NCBI GenBank assembly: GCA_949128115.1
Contig: OX421962.1
Coordinates: 61,421,787 to 61,485,786, forward strand
DNA from: Anaspis maculata
Lineage: Eukaryota > Arthropoda > Insecta > Coleoptera > Scraptiidae
Direction of reading: 5' to 3'
DNA: 64,000 bases
Made by a program: the position numbers and the translations under genes. The notes beneath the pieces were generated by a model, which did no database searches, was not told where the DNA came from, and was given only the letters and a program-made list of their open reading frames with translations. Positions 36,301-52,689 of this stretch are shown here, piece after piece; position 1 is the stretch's first letter, and every line of letters starts with the position of its first letter.

Positions 36301-39016
36301 AGGATATCCAGGGACCAGACAGGTTTGCACTCTTCAAAAATGGAAAGAAGATAATCTGAATGAAGTTGATTTACAGGCGAATCCATTGTTCAATCTCAAG
36401 ACAATTCGTTTGCTGAATCCATGAAGTTTTTGCAACAACGGGGTATCACGTTACTCCCTGACGATGATCATGGCAATATTTTGTCGACTGTGATGCAAAC
36501 AGGACATTCTGTTGTTTTAACAGGTATGAAAATTTCATTCGTTTTGGAAATAGTAGCGTAAACATAAAAAGTGTGAGCCATGCTATTTGTGCGACAAATT
36601 TACAGTGAGACACCCTCTCCCCTGGTAAACTAAGATACTGCAAAGTAAGTATAGGGTGTCTCAATAAAAATTGACCCTCCCCACCCCCATTATTTTTCTG
36701 ATTCTCAATATTTTGGCATGTTGATTTTATAGTAAGAGAGACGCGAACTAAGATTTGATCAGGCCGCAGGCGCAGTAGGCGGTTTGCTTTTAGCGGAAAA
36801 TATACTTCTATGCCGAGTTTTTTCACAGTACATATCACAGAACGCAGAGTCGTTCTGCATATGAGTAGATATATTTTCCGTAAAAACCAAGCCGCTCGGC
36901 CCAAATAAAAAAATTTCGGCGTCTCCCATACCACAAAATAAGCATGCCAAACTTTTGAAGGCCCGTCAGCAGAAAAACATTATTTTGGGGCTGTCTTGAG
37001 CGTTTTAAAGTTATGTCGCATTCAGATTACTAAGAAAACAGTTGAGGCTCTTCATTTCTGACGAAATTCTCAGTCAAGTCCAGTGGAGACATTAAAAACA
37101 AGTAGCAAAGTTCTCGCGGGGGTGAGTCTCATTAGCGCATTTTCGGAGTGCAGATGAGTACACTGTTCACTTTTATCTGTAAACAGATTGTCCCAAAACT
37201 ACCACAAGAAATCATCAATCTTTATGAAAACACGAGTAGTCAATGATAAATGAAAGCAACAGAATGACATCAACTAAAACTAGAAAATATCCTATAAGTA
37301 AAAATTATACCTCTATCGATCACAAGCACGGAGCCAGAAGCAGCTTGTTGAACCGCAGCGCCGCGACTTGCAAATCGCATCCGCATATAAGTGCATAAGA
37401 ATAGATTCCGCATAAAAATGGAGATATCTTCCTTGAGAATGAATCAATCAGGTTGGATTTTGTTTCGACAAAATTAACCTAAATGCAGCACAGACTGGTT
37501 TGTCGAAACTATCTACCGGCCTGCCAAATTTTGGAAGGATCCAGCCAGTGGCGTAGGAGAGGGTCAATAATTTAGAAATATCCAAAGAAAAGTTGACTTA
37601 ATAAGGTGACCCGTCACAATTTCTGCGCTACTGATAGGATTCTTGCAAATTTGACAGGTTGATAGATAATGTTGATAAACCAGCTTATGGTGAATTTAAG
37701 CTGATTATTTTGTCGAAACGTTCCTAAGTACAAATTTTTGAAATCCGAAAAAAGTCAACTTTCAAGAGCTATATCTCCGTCACTACGCCGAAATTTGCAA
37801 AATGGTATATAGGTCTTCGTCGTATTTAGACGAGATCTACTCACAGTTAAATTTTTTGCTATCGACCCTGAAACACCATGTATACTAGAATGGTGCTATT
37901 ATAGATGTCCGATATTCTGGATTTTCAAGCTCACTAGGCTCTCATCAGTCTCATCCATTATATACAGGGTATATACCGCCTCAAATTGACCTCCGAATAT
38001 TTTCTTATTCTCGTCAATTTCTGCCGGGCGAAAACTTTTCTTGGTTAATTTTTCTTACATTTTTTAATATCAAGTCGAATTTCTAACATGTCAATAATTT
38101 GTAGGAATTTCAGAGTTGGAGTCAAAATTGACATAAAATGCAACCAAATATTGATATGTATTAGTTTCTTTCGCATAAGAAAACATGAACAGTGGTTTTC
38201 GGTTTTGGTTTTCTTTTCACTGAAGCATCTTGTGGAATATTTTTTAATTCAGTTGAACAAAATCTTTCAACCCATGTATGAATATACAGGGTTCCAATAA
38301 AAAAAATCTGAAATACCGGTACATTATTGACATGTTAGAAATTTGACTTGAGATTCAAAAAATGTGTGAAAAATAATCCAGAAAAGTTCTCGTCCGACGA
38401 AAATTTGTTGAGAATAAGAAAAATAATGGGGGGGCAATTTTAAGCGGGACAGCCTGTTCATAGATTACATAAAAAATACTATAATGTAACATTTTGCGGT
38501 TATTTGCAGACGTTGGAAAACAAGTTTTGAATTCTATAAAAGAGACTGAAAGAAGGGCACAGCCGGTGCTCACAAAAGCAACGGAAATGACAAGCAAATA
38601 CATTACTGTAACACCTGAAGAATTCTTTGCGATGACTTCAAATTGCGTTGCCGCAAATAAAAGCTCCACCAACGTCCTCCGCCAAGTGAACGGGAAACTA
38701 GTCCCGAAAGCCATAAAAAAAATTGTGATGAAGAAACATAAAGTGATGCCCGTTGCTAATTTAAATAACGTAAGTCTCTCGATTTGTTTGAAATTTTCAA
38801 AATCATCAGTTTGGTTTTTAGGTAATCAAAGTAAATAAAACTGAAAAAGATAGTGTAAGTAATAGTGCAAGTCCTGGAACCAACCTGAAAACTGTGATGA
38901 GCGAGTTGGTGGCAGCGAGAAGAACAATAGAAGAATTGAAACAGAAGTTGCAGAGAAAAGAAGAGGAAGCCGAAAGGTACAAGAAACAATTAAAATTACT
39001 CATGGATGCAAGCTAG
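30320..39016 (+). CDS. GABPB: GA-binding protein subunit beta (ankyrin-repeat transcription cofactor)
   Basis: GABPB is the nuclear partner of the ETS factor GABP-alpha and drives nuclear-encoded mitochondrial and housekeeping genes. Seven exons join in consistent phase: 30320-30457, 35240-35437, 35915-36197, 36257-36322, 36377-36523, 38510-38769, 38822-39016 (1287 nt, 428 codons plus TAG, lacking the start). Ankyrin repeats fill exons 1-3: [60 protein letters not shown] and [20 protein letters not shown]. Known from the family: the ankyrin tips bind GABP-alpha. The last exon encodes a charged heptad-like helix ([20 protein letters not shown]), the coiled coil used for beta-beta dimerisation. 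The length is close to or slightly above mammalian GABPB. Introns 3 and 4 are only 59 and 54 bp, while intron 1 is 4.8 kb and full of repeats. It is convergent with the collagen gene. Confidence 0.93.
30563..30779. mobile_element. Palindromic MITE in GABPB intron 1, copy 1
   Basis: 'tttttcagtagaatgattta ... gcaaaaataaagtgacaagc' mirrors 'gcttgtcactttatttttgc ... tcattttactgaaaataaaa'. The same family recurs at about 34966-35160. The ends (tatatccc.../...gggatata) look alike. No coding. Confidence 0.85.
31640..31725 (-). repeat. tRNA-like SINE candidate
   Basis: The minus strand carries a good RNA polymerase III B box (ggttcgaatcc, complement of 31651-31661) and about 55 bases upstream an A-box-like tggctacattgactgg. 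The acceptor ends do not pair, so it is not a functional tRNA. A T-run follows the B box. Confidence 0.45.
33410..33870. repeat. Imperfect tandem duplication of about 230 bp
   Basis: 'cccgtagtgtgcacgtataag ... gaacattgcaaac ... gtcgaatttattgatgag' at about 33422-33620 recurs as 'cccgtagcgtgcacgtataag ... gaacattgcgaac ... gtcgaatttattgatgaa' at about 33650-33850, diverged by roughly 15%. The frames across it are not conserved between the two copies. Confidence 0.8.
34313..34737. mobile_element. Triple-layered nested TIR element in GABPB intron 1
   Basis: The outer inverted ends 'ctgggccgctattcttgaat...gtccctgg' (34313-34353) and mirror (about 34697-34737) enclose a second set: 'gcgattctgtacttgcctac' twice in direct orientation (about 34356 and 34421) and twice inverted (34529-34545 and 34594-34610). 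A third pair, 'ctgggagtaaaatccattcc' (34609) / mirror (about 34684), lies between the second set and the right end. Confidence 0.82.
34966..35160. mobile_element. Palindromic MITE in GABPB intron 1, copy 2
   Basis: Begins atatatcccgttcacttttt and shares 'cagtagaatgactttttgga' and 'ctgatggccactgatag' blocks with the copy at 30563-30779. The right end is diverged. It lies about 80 bp upstream of exon 2. Confidence 0.85.
36524..38509. other. GABPB intron 5, with an inverted repeat
   Basis: No exon is seen. Bases 37966-38110 pair with about 38310-38456 ('tcttattctcgtcaatttct', 'atttctaacatgtcaataat', 'ctgccgggcgaaaactttt' mirror), a foldback of about 0.49 kb. Another block (36640-36750, 'ctcaataaaaattgaccctc') is repeat-like. 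Confidence 0.6.
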
Positions 39017-39336
39017 TGAGGCTCAACTACTACTGTTTTTATGCATTTTTATTCTTGGGGTATATTACTTTTGAGTTTGTCAGCAAAATTATTTGATATT
39101 CTAGTCTGCCATGTCTGGCTAAGCATTTGCATCTGCTGCATTTCAGTAATTTTGAACAGTATCCCATTAATGGAACGAATCATCAACGAATCGAGTATTT
39201 GAAAAGGTGACTAGTTTTAAGGAAAATAATATTATGTTCCAGTTTATTTTTTTATTAAATGATCTTTTTTTAATTTTTCACATTAATTTACACCGTTTTG
39301 ATCTATCACAATTTTTATATCGTTCACCTTGTACAT

Positions 39337-39342
39337 AATAAA
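39337..39342 (+). terminator. Polyadenylation signal candidate for GABPB
   Basis: AATAAA 321 bp after the GABPB stop codon. A second AATAAA follows at about 39420. Either would end the transcript before the convergent collagen gene. Confidence 0.5.
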
Positions 39343-39622
39343 AACTATCATTTTAAATTTCAACAGAATTCTTTATCCTAAAGAAATTTTCCACAATGGG
39401 GAACCTTCACTATCTATCTAAATAAACGTGAATACCATACTTGAATGAAAGCAATAGTTCAGCCAGGGTTAAACTAGAGAGTGGATTAAACTGAGATTTA
39501 TTCCCTGTTCCCCAATATTTATTGTTTGTGTAATAATTATTTTTATTTTGAATGAATCATATTGCGAAAACTTGTTAGAAAACCATAACGGAAAATAATA
39601 GAGCGCGAGAGCTTTTTCAATT

Positions 39623-39628
39623 TTTATT
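39623..39628 (-). terminator. Polyadenylation signal candidate for the collagen gene
   Basis: AATAAA on the minus strand about 150 bp beyond the collagen stop codon at 39777-39779. This leaves about 200-300 bp between the two convergent transcript ends. Confidence 0.45.
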
Positions 39629-39776
39629 ATGTGAACTTACACTATACAGCACCTTGTGAAATTAAGTTAAGTAGAATGTACACATTTTTTCAACAAATTT
39701 ATATTGAAACGAACACATCAGTTGTTGAAGGCAGTGATAGTTGTGGTTGCATTGGAACTTTGTACTTGATTTTGAA

Positions 39777-45470
<5,694 letters not shown>

Positions 45471-45576
45471 CTTTGGCCTAAACTTTTAGAAAAAAATCAC
45501 TTTTATTGGGCCTGCAGCCCATTACTCCCGAATATCCTATCAGGATTGGGACTACTAGAAATGCACAATTTCTTCT

Positions 45577-45585
45577 CTATTTATA
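45577..45585 (-). promoter_or_regulatory. TATA box candidate of the collagen gene
   Basis: TATAAATAG on the minus strand, about 110 bp upstream of the collagen ATG (45468-45470). Transcription would start around 45550. This is a consensus match only. Confidence 0.55.
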
Positions 45586-45619
45586 AATTTTGGTGGGGTC
45601 AGGGGACGTTATATTAATT

Positions 45620-46083
45620 ATTATGCGTAAGTCCCCACTACTTTATAACGTATTATTTCGTTACACGCGCAAAGATTTGAATTCATATAGTATTTGATGC
45701 TACAAGAAAACTTCATATACAAAACGTTTCCCGCTTGAATAAACTTACTGGTTAAATGGGCAACAGCTTTAACCCAATTTTTTGAAATTAAGAATTGTGC
45801 TAGAAGTCATGCTGGTAGATCTTTTAATTGATAAGCCAGTCCCTGCTGGTCTCTTAATAGGCCATTTATGAGCTCATTCCTATGGAAATCCGGGAAATTA
45901 ACTTCACTCAGTTATTTTTTTATTTATTTAGCCATTTTTTGAACAGGCGTCAAGGCATTCTTTAGGCAATAATACAATACCTATATTAGTGATTCATCCT
46001 AGGAAATGACAATAAACCTAGTAAAAATTGCACAGAATAGAACAATAACGGTGAACAGAAAGATGAAAAACACAGAGACGAAG
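45620..46083. other. Upstream flank of the collagen gene
   Basis: AT-rich non-coding sequence without recognised elements. Any enhancer of the collagen gene would be expected here. Confidence 0.35.
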
Positions 46084-46091
46084 CCAAGAAC

Positions 46092-46680
46092 AGCGCCGGA
46101 TCTAGGGGGGAGCAAAACCGGGGCATATGCACCGGGCGGCAGAATGAAGGCGGCAAAATAAGGTCCAATTTCATTTCCCTAAATTTGTTTCATGAGAAAC
46201 ATTCTGCTCTTCATCTTTTTGTGAAAGTATTCAAATAGGATTTCCGAAAACGGCAATAAGTACATCCTAAATCAGTTTATCGCAACAGCGAAAGTGGGCT
46301 GCAGGTGGTTGACAATGGCGTTTGGCGTATCAACACAATTTGGCGCCTAAAGCAAAGCCGAAAAATAATTCTGACAGAAATGAAACTGGAAAACTAAAAT
46401 GTTCTATTTCTTTATCTTGGTAATATATTTTTTTGTTTCGTATATGTTTATTGCTGTTAAACAAAGTGCGTTTGGGAGATGGACAACAAGAATTTATTGA
46501 TGTTTTAATATTGTGGAAATATTCGGGGAAAGGGGGTATTTTGCTCAAACGGCCCCCTAAAATCGAAAAATGTACGCTTGCGGCGCTCCAATCCCTAGAC
46601 CCCCCTTTGCTTCTCGCGCATCGATGGAGGGCGGCAAAATTGAATTTTGCACCCCCTAAAAAAGCCTAGATCCGGCACTG
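46092..46680. mobile_element. hAT-like non-autonomous element, 8-bp TSD GCCAAGAA
   Basis: The inverted ends cagcgccggatctaggggg / cctagatccggcactg are flanked by the octamer gccaagaa (46084-46091 and 46681-46688). A CAGNGCCGG-type end and 8-bp duplication are characteristic of hAT elements. The 589-bp interior has 'gggcggcagaatgaaggcgg' and 'gcggcaaaattgaattttgc' near the ends and no transposase. Confidence 0.88.
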
Positions 46681-46706
46681 GCCAAGAATAGCGATCCGGG
46701 GCTTCA

Positions 46707-46872
46707 AGGTGCGTTCAGTCAGCTTATTTAGCCGCAAGTTTTAATTTTAGTCGCAAGCGCAGCGACGCCCATTGGCTCTTATAAACCAGCCTCCTCAGAA
46801 CAGCCAATAAGCGATGCAGCGCTTAAGACTAAAATTAAAACTTGCGGCTAAATAAGCTGACTGAACGCACCT
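46707..46872. mobile_element. 'aggtgcgttcag' MITE, copy 3
   Basis: 166 bp, about 75-bp inverted arms, near-identical to copies at 23011 and 63366. It lies 18 bp beyond the TSD of the hAT-like element. Confidence 0.9.
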
Positions 46873-48511
46873 TTAGGTCCAGAAAAAGTTCGAATCAAGA
46901 TGCTATCAAAATTTTAGTAAAGGGAATACATACACCTACCCACTTCGGGTTTTAAAAACACCTTGAAATGCACAAGTCACTAGACAAGTACCTACCCTCG
47001 TACCTACCTCTATACCTACCTACATTAGATAAACATTATTTTTCCACTTAACTTCTGAGCCATCCTAGCAAAATGCTTTTCATTTGAAGAACATTATTGC
47101 AAAATTGGAACACTAGGAATTTTGGTAGTTAGTTTGTCTTCATTCGCACTTTTTGCGAATTATGTTAAATATTAAATTTACAGAAACAAGCTAGTAAGTA
47201 AATGATGATAATAATAAATAAAAAATATATTCCCTCCTTGTCGGTTTCAGTTCTTGTCACAGGAGTTTGCCCGTTCCTTTATCAAGACTTTTCACACCAG
47301 GAATCGAACCCGGGATTTTCGCACCGCAGGCGGCCACACGACCGTCTGCGCCACGGGGCCGTTCAGAAACAAGTGTGCATAAGTGTATATACCCATTATG
47401 TATGTGGTACATGGTACCTCAAGATATAGGTCCATGACAAAAACTGGTCATTTACACAATAGGTAATTCTCTTATTTGATTGCGATTTTTTAACATTCAA
47501 TTATGAATTGCATTACTGCCTGAATGAAACATCAAACTATCTGCCCGTATGTGTGTTAGCTGTTCAAAAGTGAGATTTATTGGAAATATTTTACTATGAT
47601 TTATTGCTGTGATTGCCTGAATTAATGGGAATAAAAATGTGCGATCTATTAATTTATTCTAGTAGTTTGTGCTCTAAATACAGGAATTGAATAAAATACT
47701 ATTGGCCGTTCACCCATATATTTTTAATTTTTCACTCGATAGAATTTAAACTAATAGCTGAATAAAATACTGGAAATGAGTTTTATGAAAGGGCTATGAG
47801 GAACATATAGCTGTTCCTGTATCCTGTTCCTGTTTTTGTCTCGTGATTTTCTTTGATTTATCCAATAACTTGTTCAGGAAATAATTGTCACAACCACAAC
47901 TTTTCCAGGAAGAAAGATGGTAACGTAACAGTGTAGGAAAATTCACAGAGTTGTTTATTTTCATTTTCTTGCAAGGAGCTATAGAAAAGTATGTGCCGCC
48001 GGAGGTGTGTGGGTACCTAGGTACCTATGTCGAGATATGAATTGAAAATAAGAATATGTCGCACTTAAAAATTAAAACGATCATGTGTCTTTGACCGAAC
48101 ATTGGCCAAGAATGCGCTCAAGAATTGAACGCTGTAAATCTCATCATGCAATAATATTACGTCATTATAGCATCTGCAGGACACTTCCGAGTTGTAAATC
48201 GGTTTGTAATTCAAATTATACCCTAAACAACTGGACTATTCATAACTAAAACCACCTGTTTTATAAATTTAGCCAATCTAAAAAAATATATTATTATTGT
48301 GATTATGAAATATTAGGTACAAACGAGGGTGCAAACCTCGCTACGAATAAATAAGCTGCAATGAAATGATACGATTTATATTATTAAGACCAAACAGTAA
48401 TAAATAATCTCGTAAATAATAATATCTAATAATAATATTAATTTCATTTCAACTTTTCAAATGCGATACGATTTCGGTTTTCCGGCGGTAATTTTTTTCA
48501 AAATGAAACTT
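46873..48511. other. Unassigned AT-rich intergenic sequence with one SINE
   Basis: Contains tacctacc-type runs (about 46990-47020), the SINE at 47262-47372 and a truncated copy of the 'ttttccggcggtaatttttt' repeat (48470-48510) cut by the foldback insertion at 48512. No gene seen. Confidence 0.4.
47262..47372 (-). repeat. tRNA-derived SINE
   Basis: The minus strand reads cggccccgtggcgcagacgg (A box tggcgcagacgg), then gcctgcggtgcgaaaatccc and the B box gggttcgattcc. Box spacing is tRNA-like. The 5' and 3' acceptor strands do not pair, and the sequence runs on into a non-tRNA body ending in an AT-rich tail, so it is a SINE head and not a tRNA gene. Confidence 0.75.
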
Positions 48512-50048
48512 TTAGGCCAGGCGGTAGGTCATTCTGGATAGAAAAAATTCCGACCAAAGATTTTATGGTGTCAGACTCTTCGTAAGGTCAGTAGGTATCT
48601 ACCACTAAGTTTCTGCCCAAAAACGAGTTGTGCTGATTCCTCCACATCTGCCCAAAGGTAAAGGATGTCTTGAAGGTGCAAAAAGACCTGGTAAACCCCC
48701 GTACTTTTTCATTTTATTTGCCTCAATGCAAACGAACAATTCTAACGTAAACATTGGAAGCATTTCTCATCATCTCTGTGCCAGTCTTACTGTTGAAAAA
48801 AAAGATTTCTTTGTGCGGGTCAGATAAATCACATTTTATTGTTTTTCTACACAAGAAAACGATGGAGCAACATGTATTTTGGATGTTTTCTAATGACTTG
48901 TACTTACTAAACCCATTCATGGCGTTAAAATTTCAATAACAGCATTTTTGAAGATGTTGCCCGCCGAGTTGCCCGCTAAGAAGTGAATAATTTTTACCCG
49001 CCAGTTCAGCAGCAATTTTTTCAATTTTACCAAACACCGATCTCGAAAATTTTATAGGGAATGACAAGCTGGAACTGTTTTCTGATGATATTATATCTGG
49101 CTTAACCGCGGCACGCTCTTTGAAAGTGTAGGAAACTGATTTCTTTTTGAGCGGTTCTATTTTACCCGTGTGCGGCCGTGCCTACTTGACATAGACCGGA
49201 CTGATTACACAAGCTTGGAAATGTACTCTTTTCAGCTTTAAAACACGACCATTAATGATAAAATAAAATATTATTTCTTCATAAATCAATGTACAAAGTC
49301 TTGATAATGATGGTCGCGTTTTAAAGCTGGAAAAGAGTACATTTCCAAGCTCGTGTAATCAGTCCGGTCTATGTCAAGTAGGCACGGCCGCACGCGGGTG
49401 AAACAGGATCTCTCGAAAAGAAATCAGTTTTTTAGACTTTCAAGTGCGTGCCACCGCTAAGCCAGGCACGATATCGTTGGAGAAGAGTTTGAGCTTTTCA
49501 TTCCTTATGAAATTTTCGCAAACGGTGTTTGGTAAAATTGAAAAAATTGCTGCTGAACAGGCGGGTAAAAATTATTCACTTTTTTGCTGGCAACATCTTT
49601 AAAAATGCTGTGATTGAAATTTTAATGCCATAAATGGGTTCAATGGATACGAGTTATCAGAAAACATACAAAATACATGTTGCTCCATCGTTTTCTTGTG
49701 TAGAAAAACGATGAAATGTAATTTATCTGACCCGCACAAAGAAATCTTTTTTTCAACAGTAAGACTGGCACAGAGATGATGACAGATGCTTCCAATGTTT
49801 GCGTTAGAGTTGTACGTTTGCATTTAGGCAAATATAACGAAAAAGTACGAAGGTTTGACAGGTCTTTTTGCACTTTTGAGGCATCCTTCACCTTCGCGCA
49901 GATGTGGAGGAATCAGCACAACTCGTTTTTGGGCGGAAACTCAGTGGTAGATAACTACTGACCTAACGAAGAGTTTGACACCATAAAAGCTTTGGTCGAA
50001 GTTTTTTCCAGATTGTAGTGATTTTACCGACATATACCGCTTGGCCTA
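48512..50048. mobile_element. 1.54-kb foldback element, copy 2
   Basis: Same ends (ttaggccaggcggtaggtc / taccgcttggccta), same two complementary arms and same orientation as copy 1 at 28110-29651, with scattered substitutions and small indels. It interrupts a dispersed repeat on its left. Confidence 0.9.
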
Positions 50049-50089
50049 TTTGCGCATTCCATGAATTCAAGCGCAGACAGCGCAGCTGA

Positions 50090-51135
50090 GGGATGAAGGC
50101 ACAAAAAATGGGGAAATGGCGCATGTTGCCCGTCCATCTGTCCGTACCCGGGATAACTCCTCTTAGGAAAAAGATATCGATGTGGTGTAAAGGATGATCA
50201 ATAGTCCAGGATGTCAAGTTGACTTTTGGTTTTTTGTCTGCCGCCATCTTTGATTCGCCATTTTGAATTTCTCTAAAACGTGATCCGATTGGAATGAAAT
50301 TTGCAGGCAATGTAAACCACATCACGATACATCTGAATTTGAATTGCTCTGCCGCCATCTTATTTTCTCCATATTGAACATGTTTTAAAATAGTCGTAAT
50401 AAAACTAGACTAGGAACAGAATTATATCCTCACGAAAAAAGATATATCGATGTGGTGTAAACGCCAATCGAATGCGTACGTGTCCACGTATGTGGTGTCC
50501 ACCATATTAATAAGGTGACCAATGATTTTTGTCACTTATTAGCCGCCATCTTTTTTTCTGCCATTTTGAATTTCTCGCTGAAGGAATGAAATTTGCAGGC
50601 AATGTAAACCACATCATGATACATCTGAATTTCGGCAATTGATGCTCTGCCGCCATCTTATTTTCTCCATATTGAACATGTTTTAAAGTGTTGAAACTAG
50701 GAGCAGAATTATATCTTAACTACAAAAGATATCGATGTGGTGTAAACGACAATTGAATGCGTACGTGCATGTCCACCATATAAAGGTGACCAATAATTTT
50801 TGTCACTTAGCCGCCATCTTTGATCCGCCATTTTGAATTTCTCGCTGGAAGTGGTCCGATCGGAATGAAAATTTGAAGGCAATGTAATATAAACCACATC
50901 AAAATACATATACAATTTTTGACAGTTGATGCTCTGCCGCCATCTTGTTTTCTCCATATTGAACATGTTCGAAAATGATAGAACTAGAAGAATGATGTCT
51001 CAACTCAATGAAAAGAGATATCGATGTGGTGCAAACGCCAATCGAATGCGTACGTGTCCACCATATAAAGTTGATCAATGATTTTTGTCACTTGGCTTGG
51101 CTGTCATATCTTTGATCCGCCATTTTGAATTTCTC
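50090..51135. repeat. Tandem array of about 285-bp units
   Basis: About 3.5 units, each with 'gatatcgatgtggtgtaaac', 'gccgccatctt', 'ccgccattttgaatttctc', 'gcaggcaatgtaaaccacat' and 'ttctccatattgaacatgtt' in the same order, diverged by small indels. The left end (50125-50260) matches the window start (30-200) inverted, so the array is the internal part of a dispersed element. Confidence 0.88.
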
Positions 51136-51140
51136 TGAAA

Positions 51141-51760
51141 GCAGTATAAACTACCACTACTTCCACGTCCTTCTTACAAAACTCTCAAGCTTTGGCTTCC
51201 ATCCAAATTTGATCGCATTCATTGGGAGCTATATTTGTCTGGAAGATCCCAGTATGTTGTGAGTATGTGAAACATGGATCTTTCAATTACACTCCACACA
51301 GGGTACCAATCTGACTCCTGAACTATTCAAACTGTTCATCATCGATGATCTGAAGAGCGAAGTTCTAATATTTGCTGATTGCTGCTGACATCAAAATATT
51401 ATCGAATCTAGCGAAGACTGTAATCTGCTTCAGGCTGATGACCTCGATACAGTAATGAAATGGGGTGAACTAGAATAATCTCTATTCTCTACATGAATAT
51501 TTCAAAGTGTATAGTGTATAGTAACACACACGAGAGCGAAAAATCCCATCCACCACAACTATAGTTTGGGAGGTGAGCTTCTTCAGCGTCGCACCGAGGT
51601 CAGAGATCTTGGCGTGCAATTTGACTCTGGCATTGACTCTGCATCCAGGGCAGTGGGGTTCATATGCCGAAATTGCCGTGAATTTCCTAGTACATTGGCG
51701 CTGTCTGTGTTGTACCAGTCAATTGTGCGCCCGAAGCTTGAAAAAAATTGAATTTTTGGA
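51141..51760 (+). pseudogene. Degenerate LINE reverse transcriptase fragment (jockey/R1-like)
   Basis: With frame shifts, the plus strand reads NLTPELFKLFIIDDLKSEVL then IFAD (remnant of the RT '...LFLLFINDL...FADD' box, 51305-51390), a following ESSEDCNLLQADDLDTVMKW segment, and an intact frame at 51566-51751 with GGELLQRRTEVRDLGVQFDS, GFICRNCREF and LSVLYQSIVRPKLE. These are the conserved palm/thumb features of non-LTR RTs ('DLGV.FD', 'LY..LVR..LE'). Stops and a short duplication at the FADD box (tttgctgattgctgctgaca) show it is dead. Confidence 0.8.
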
Positions 51761-52022
51761 AATTTTAATTTTTGAAAATTGAAACACTTACACATTTTCT
51801 TTATAAACCCATTTAAAATTACCCTTATTTCTGTAATTTTTATTTATCCTCTGGTTTTTATAAAATCTACGTTTACAGAAAAAAACGAAAATGACGTCTC
51901 AATTTGAATGCAATTTCTCCCGGTCGTAGAAAAAATAGTTTACGTAACTCGCCGTAAAGTGTCTACTTTCATTCGTGTGATTTCTGCACACGTTATGATT
52001 AACTTACACACTCATGCGTAAT

Positions 52023-52158
52023 GTACCGGGTGTTTATAAACGTCTGTGATCGCGGCAGGCTTTGGTCAGGCCAAAAGTCGCAGTGAAAGGCACGATTTGA
52101 AGGAGTGATAGGAGATTCCAAAGGCGATATGATAACAAACGTTTATAAACACCCGGTA
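52023..52158. mobile_element. Short TIR element ('taccgggtgtttataaacg')
   Basis: A 136-bp element with 19-bp inverted ends taccgggtgtttataaacg / cgtttataaacacccggta. No coding. Confidence 0.8.
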
Positions 52159-52300
52159 TCACTTTCCGTACTTGTTACGTAATATACTATTTCCACTTAA
52201 TTGAGCTATTGAGCTTATTCTGCCATTTTCAAGCTCCACCACAACAATATAGAGTCTACCACGTTTCACGTCTGGAGCACACTTAATACCACTTAATAAT

Positions 52301-52462
52301 GGGCGATTTCCATTTACTGACACAAGTCGACTTGTGTCGACACAAATCGGCACAAATGCGTTCTATTTGATTTGTGTTCCTGTGTGTCATCGACACAAAG
52401 CTAACAGAAGCCGACTTCAGTTGACACAAACCGAAACAAAGTGTTGTAAATGGAAAGCGCAC
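52301..52462. mobile_element. 'gggcgatttccatt' MITE, AAT duplication (relative of 22786-22935)
   Basis: Same 'cgacacaagtcgacttgtgt' core and ends as the nested copy at 22786-22935, and the same AAT on both sides (52298-52300, 52463-52465), which suggests a preferred target. Confidence 0.85.
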
Positions 52463-52689
52463 AATATTGATTTGATTTTCGAAGACGCGGGCACAAGCGG
52501 TGCACTATCCGCCATGTTTGTTTTTGTTTACATTCAGCAGTTTTCAGTAGCGTCACCATCAGTAATGTTACTAATGTTACTTGTTACTCGTCATGCCCTT
52601 ACCTTGCAAAATAGAGAAAAAGGTGTAATAACATAAAATTATTGATTTGAAAAATTCTACCTTGTGAAATTATTTTCAACTATACAGGA

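Noticed and set aside
47262..47372. tRNA gene on the minus strand
   Set aside because: A and B boxes are good, but the acceptor stem does not pair and the sequence continues as a SINE body.
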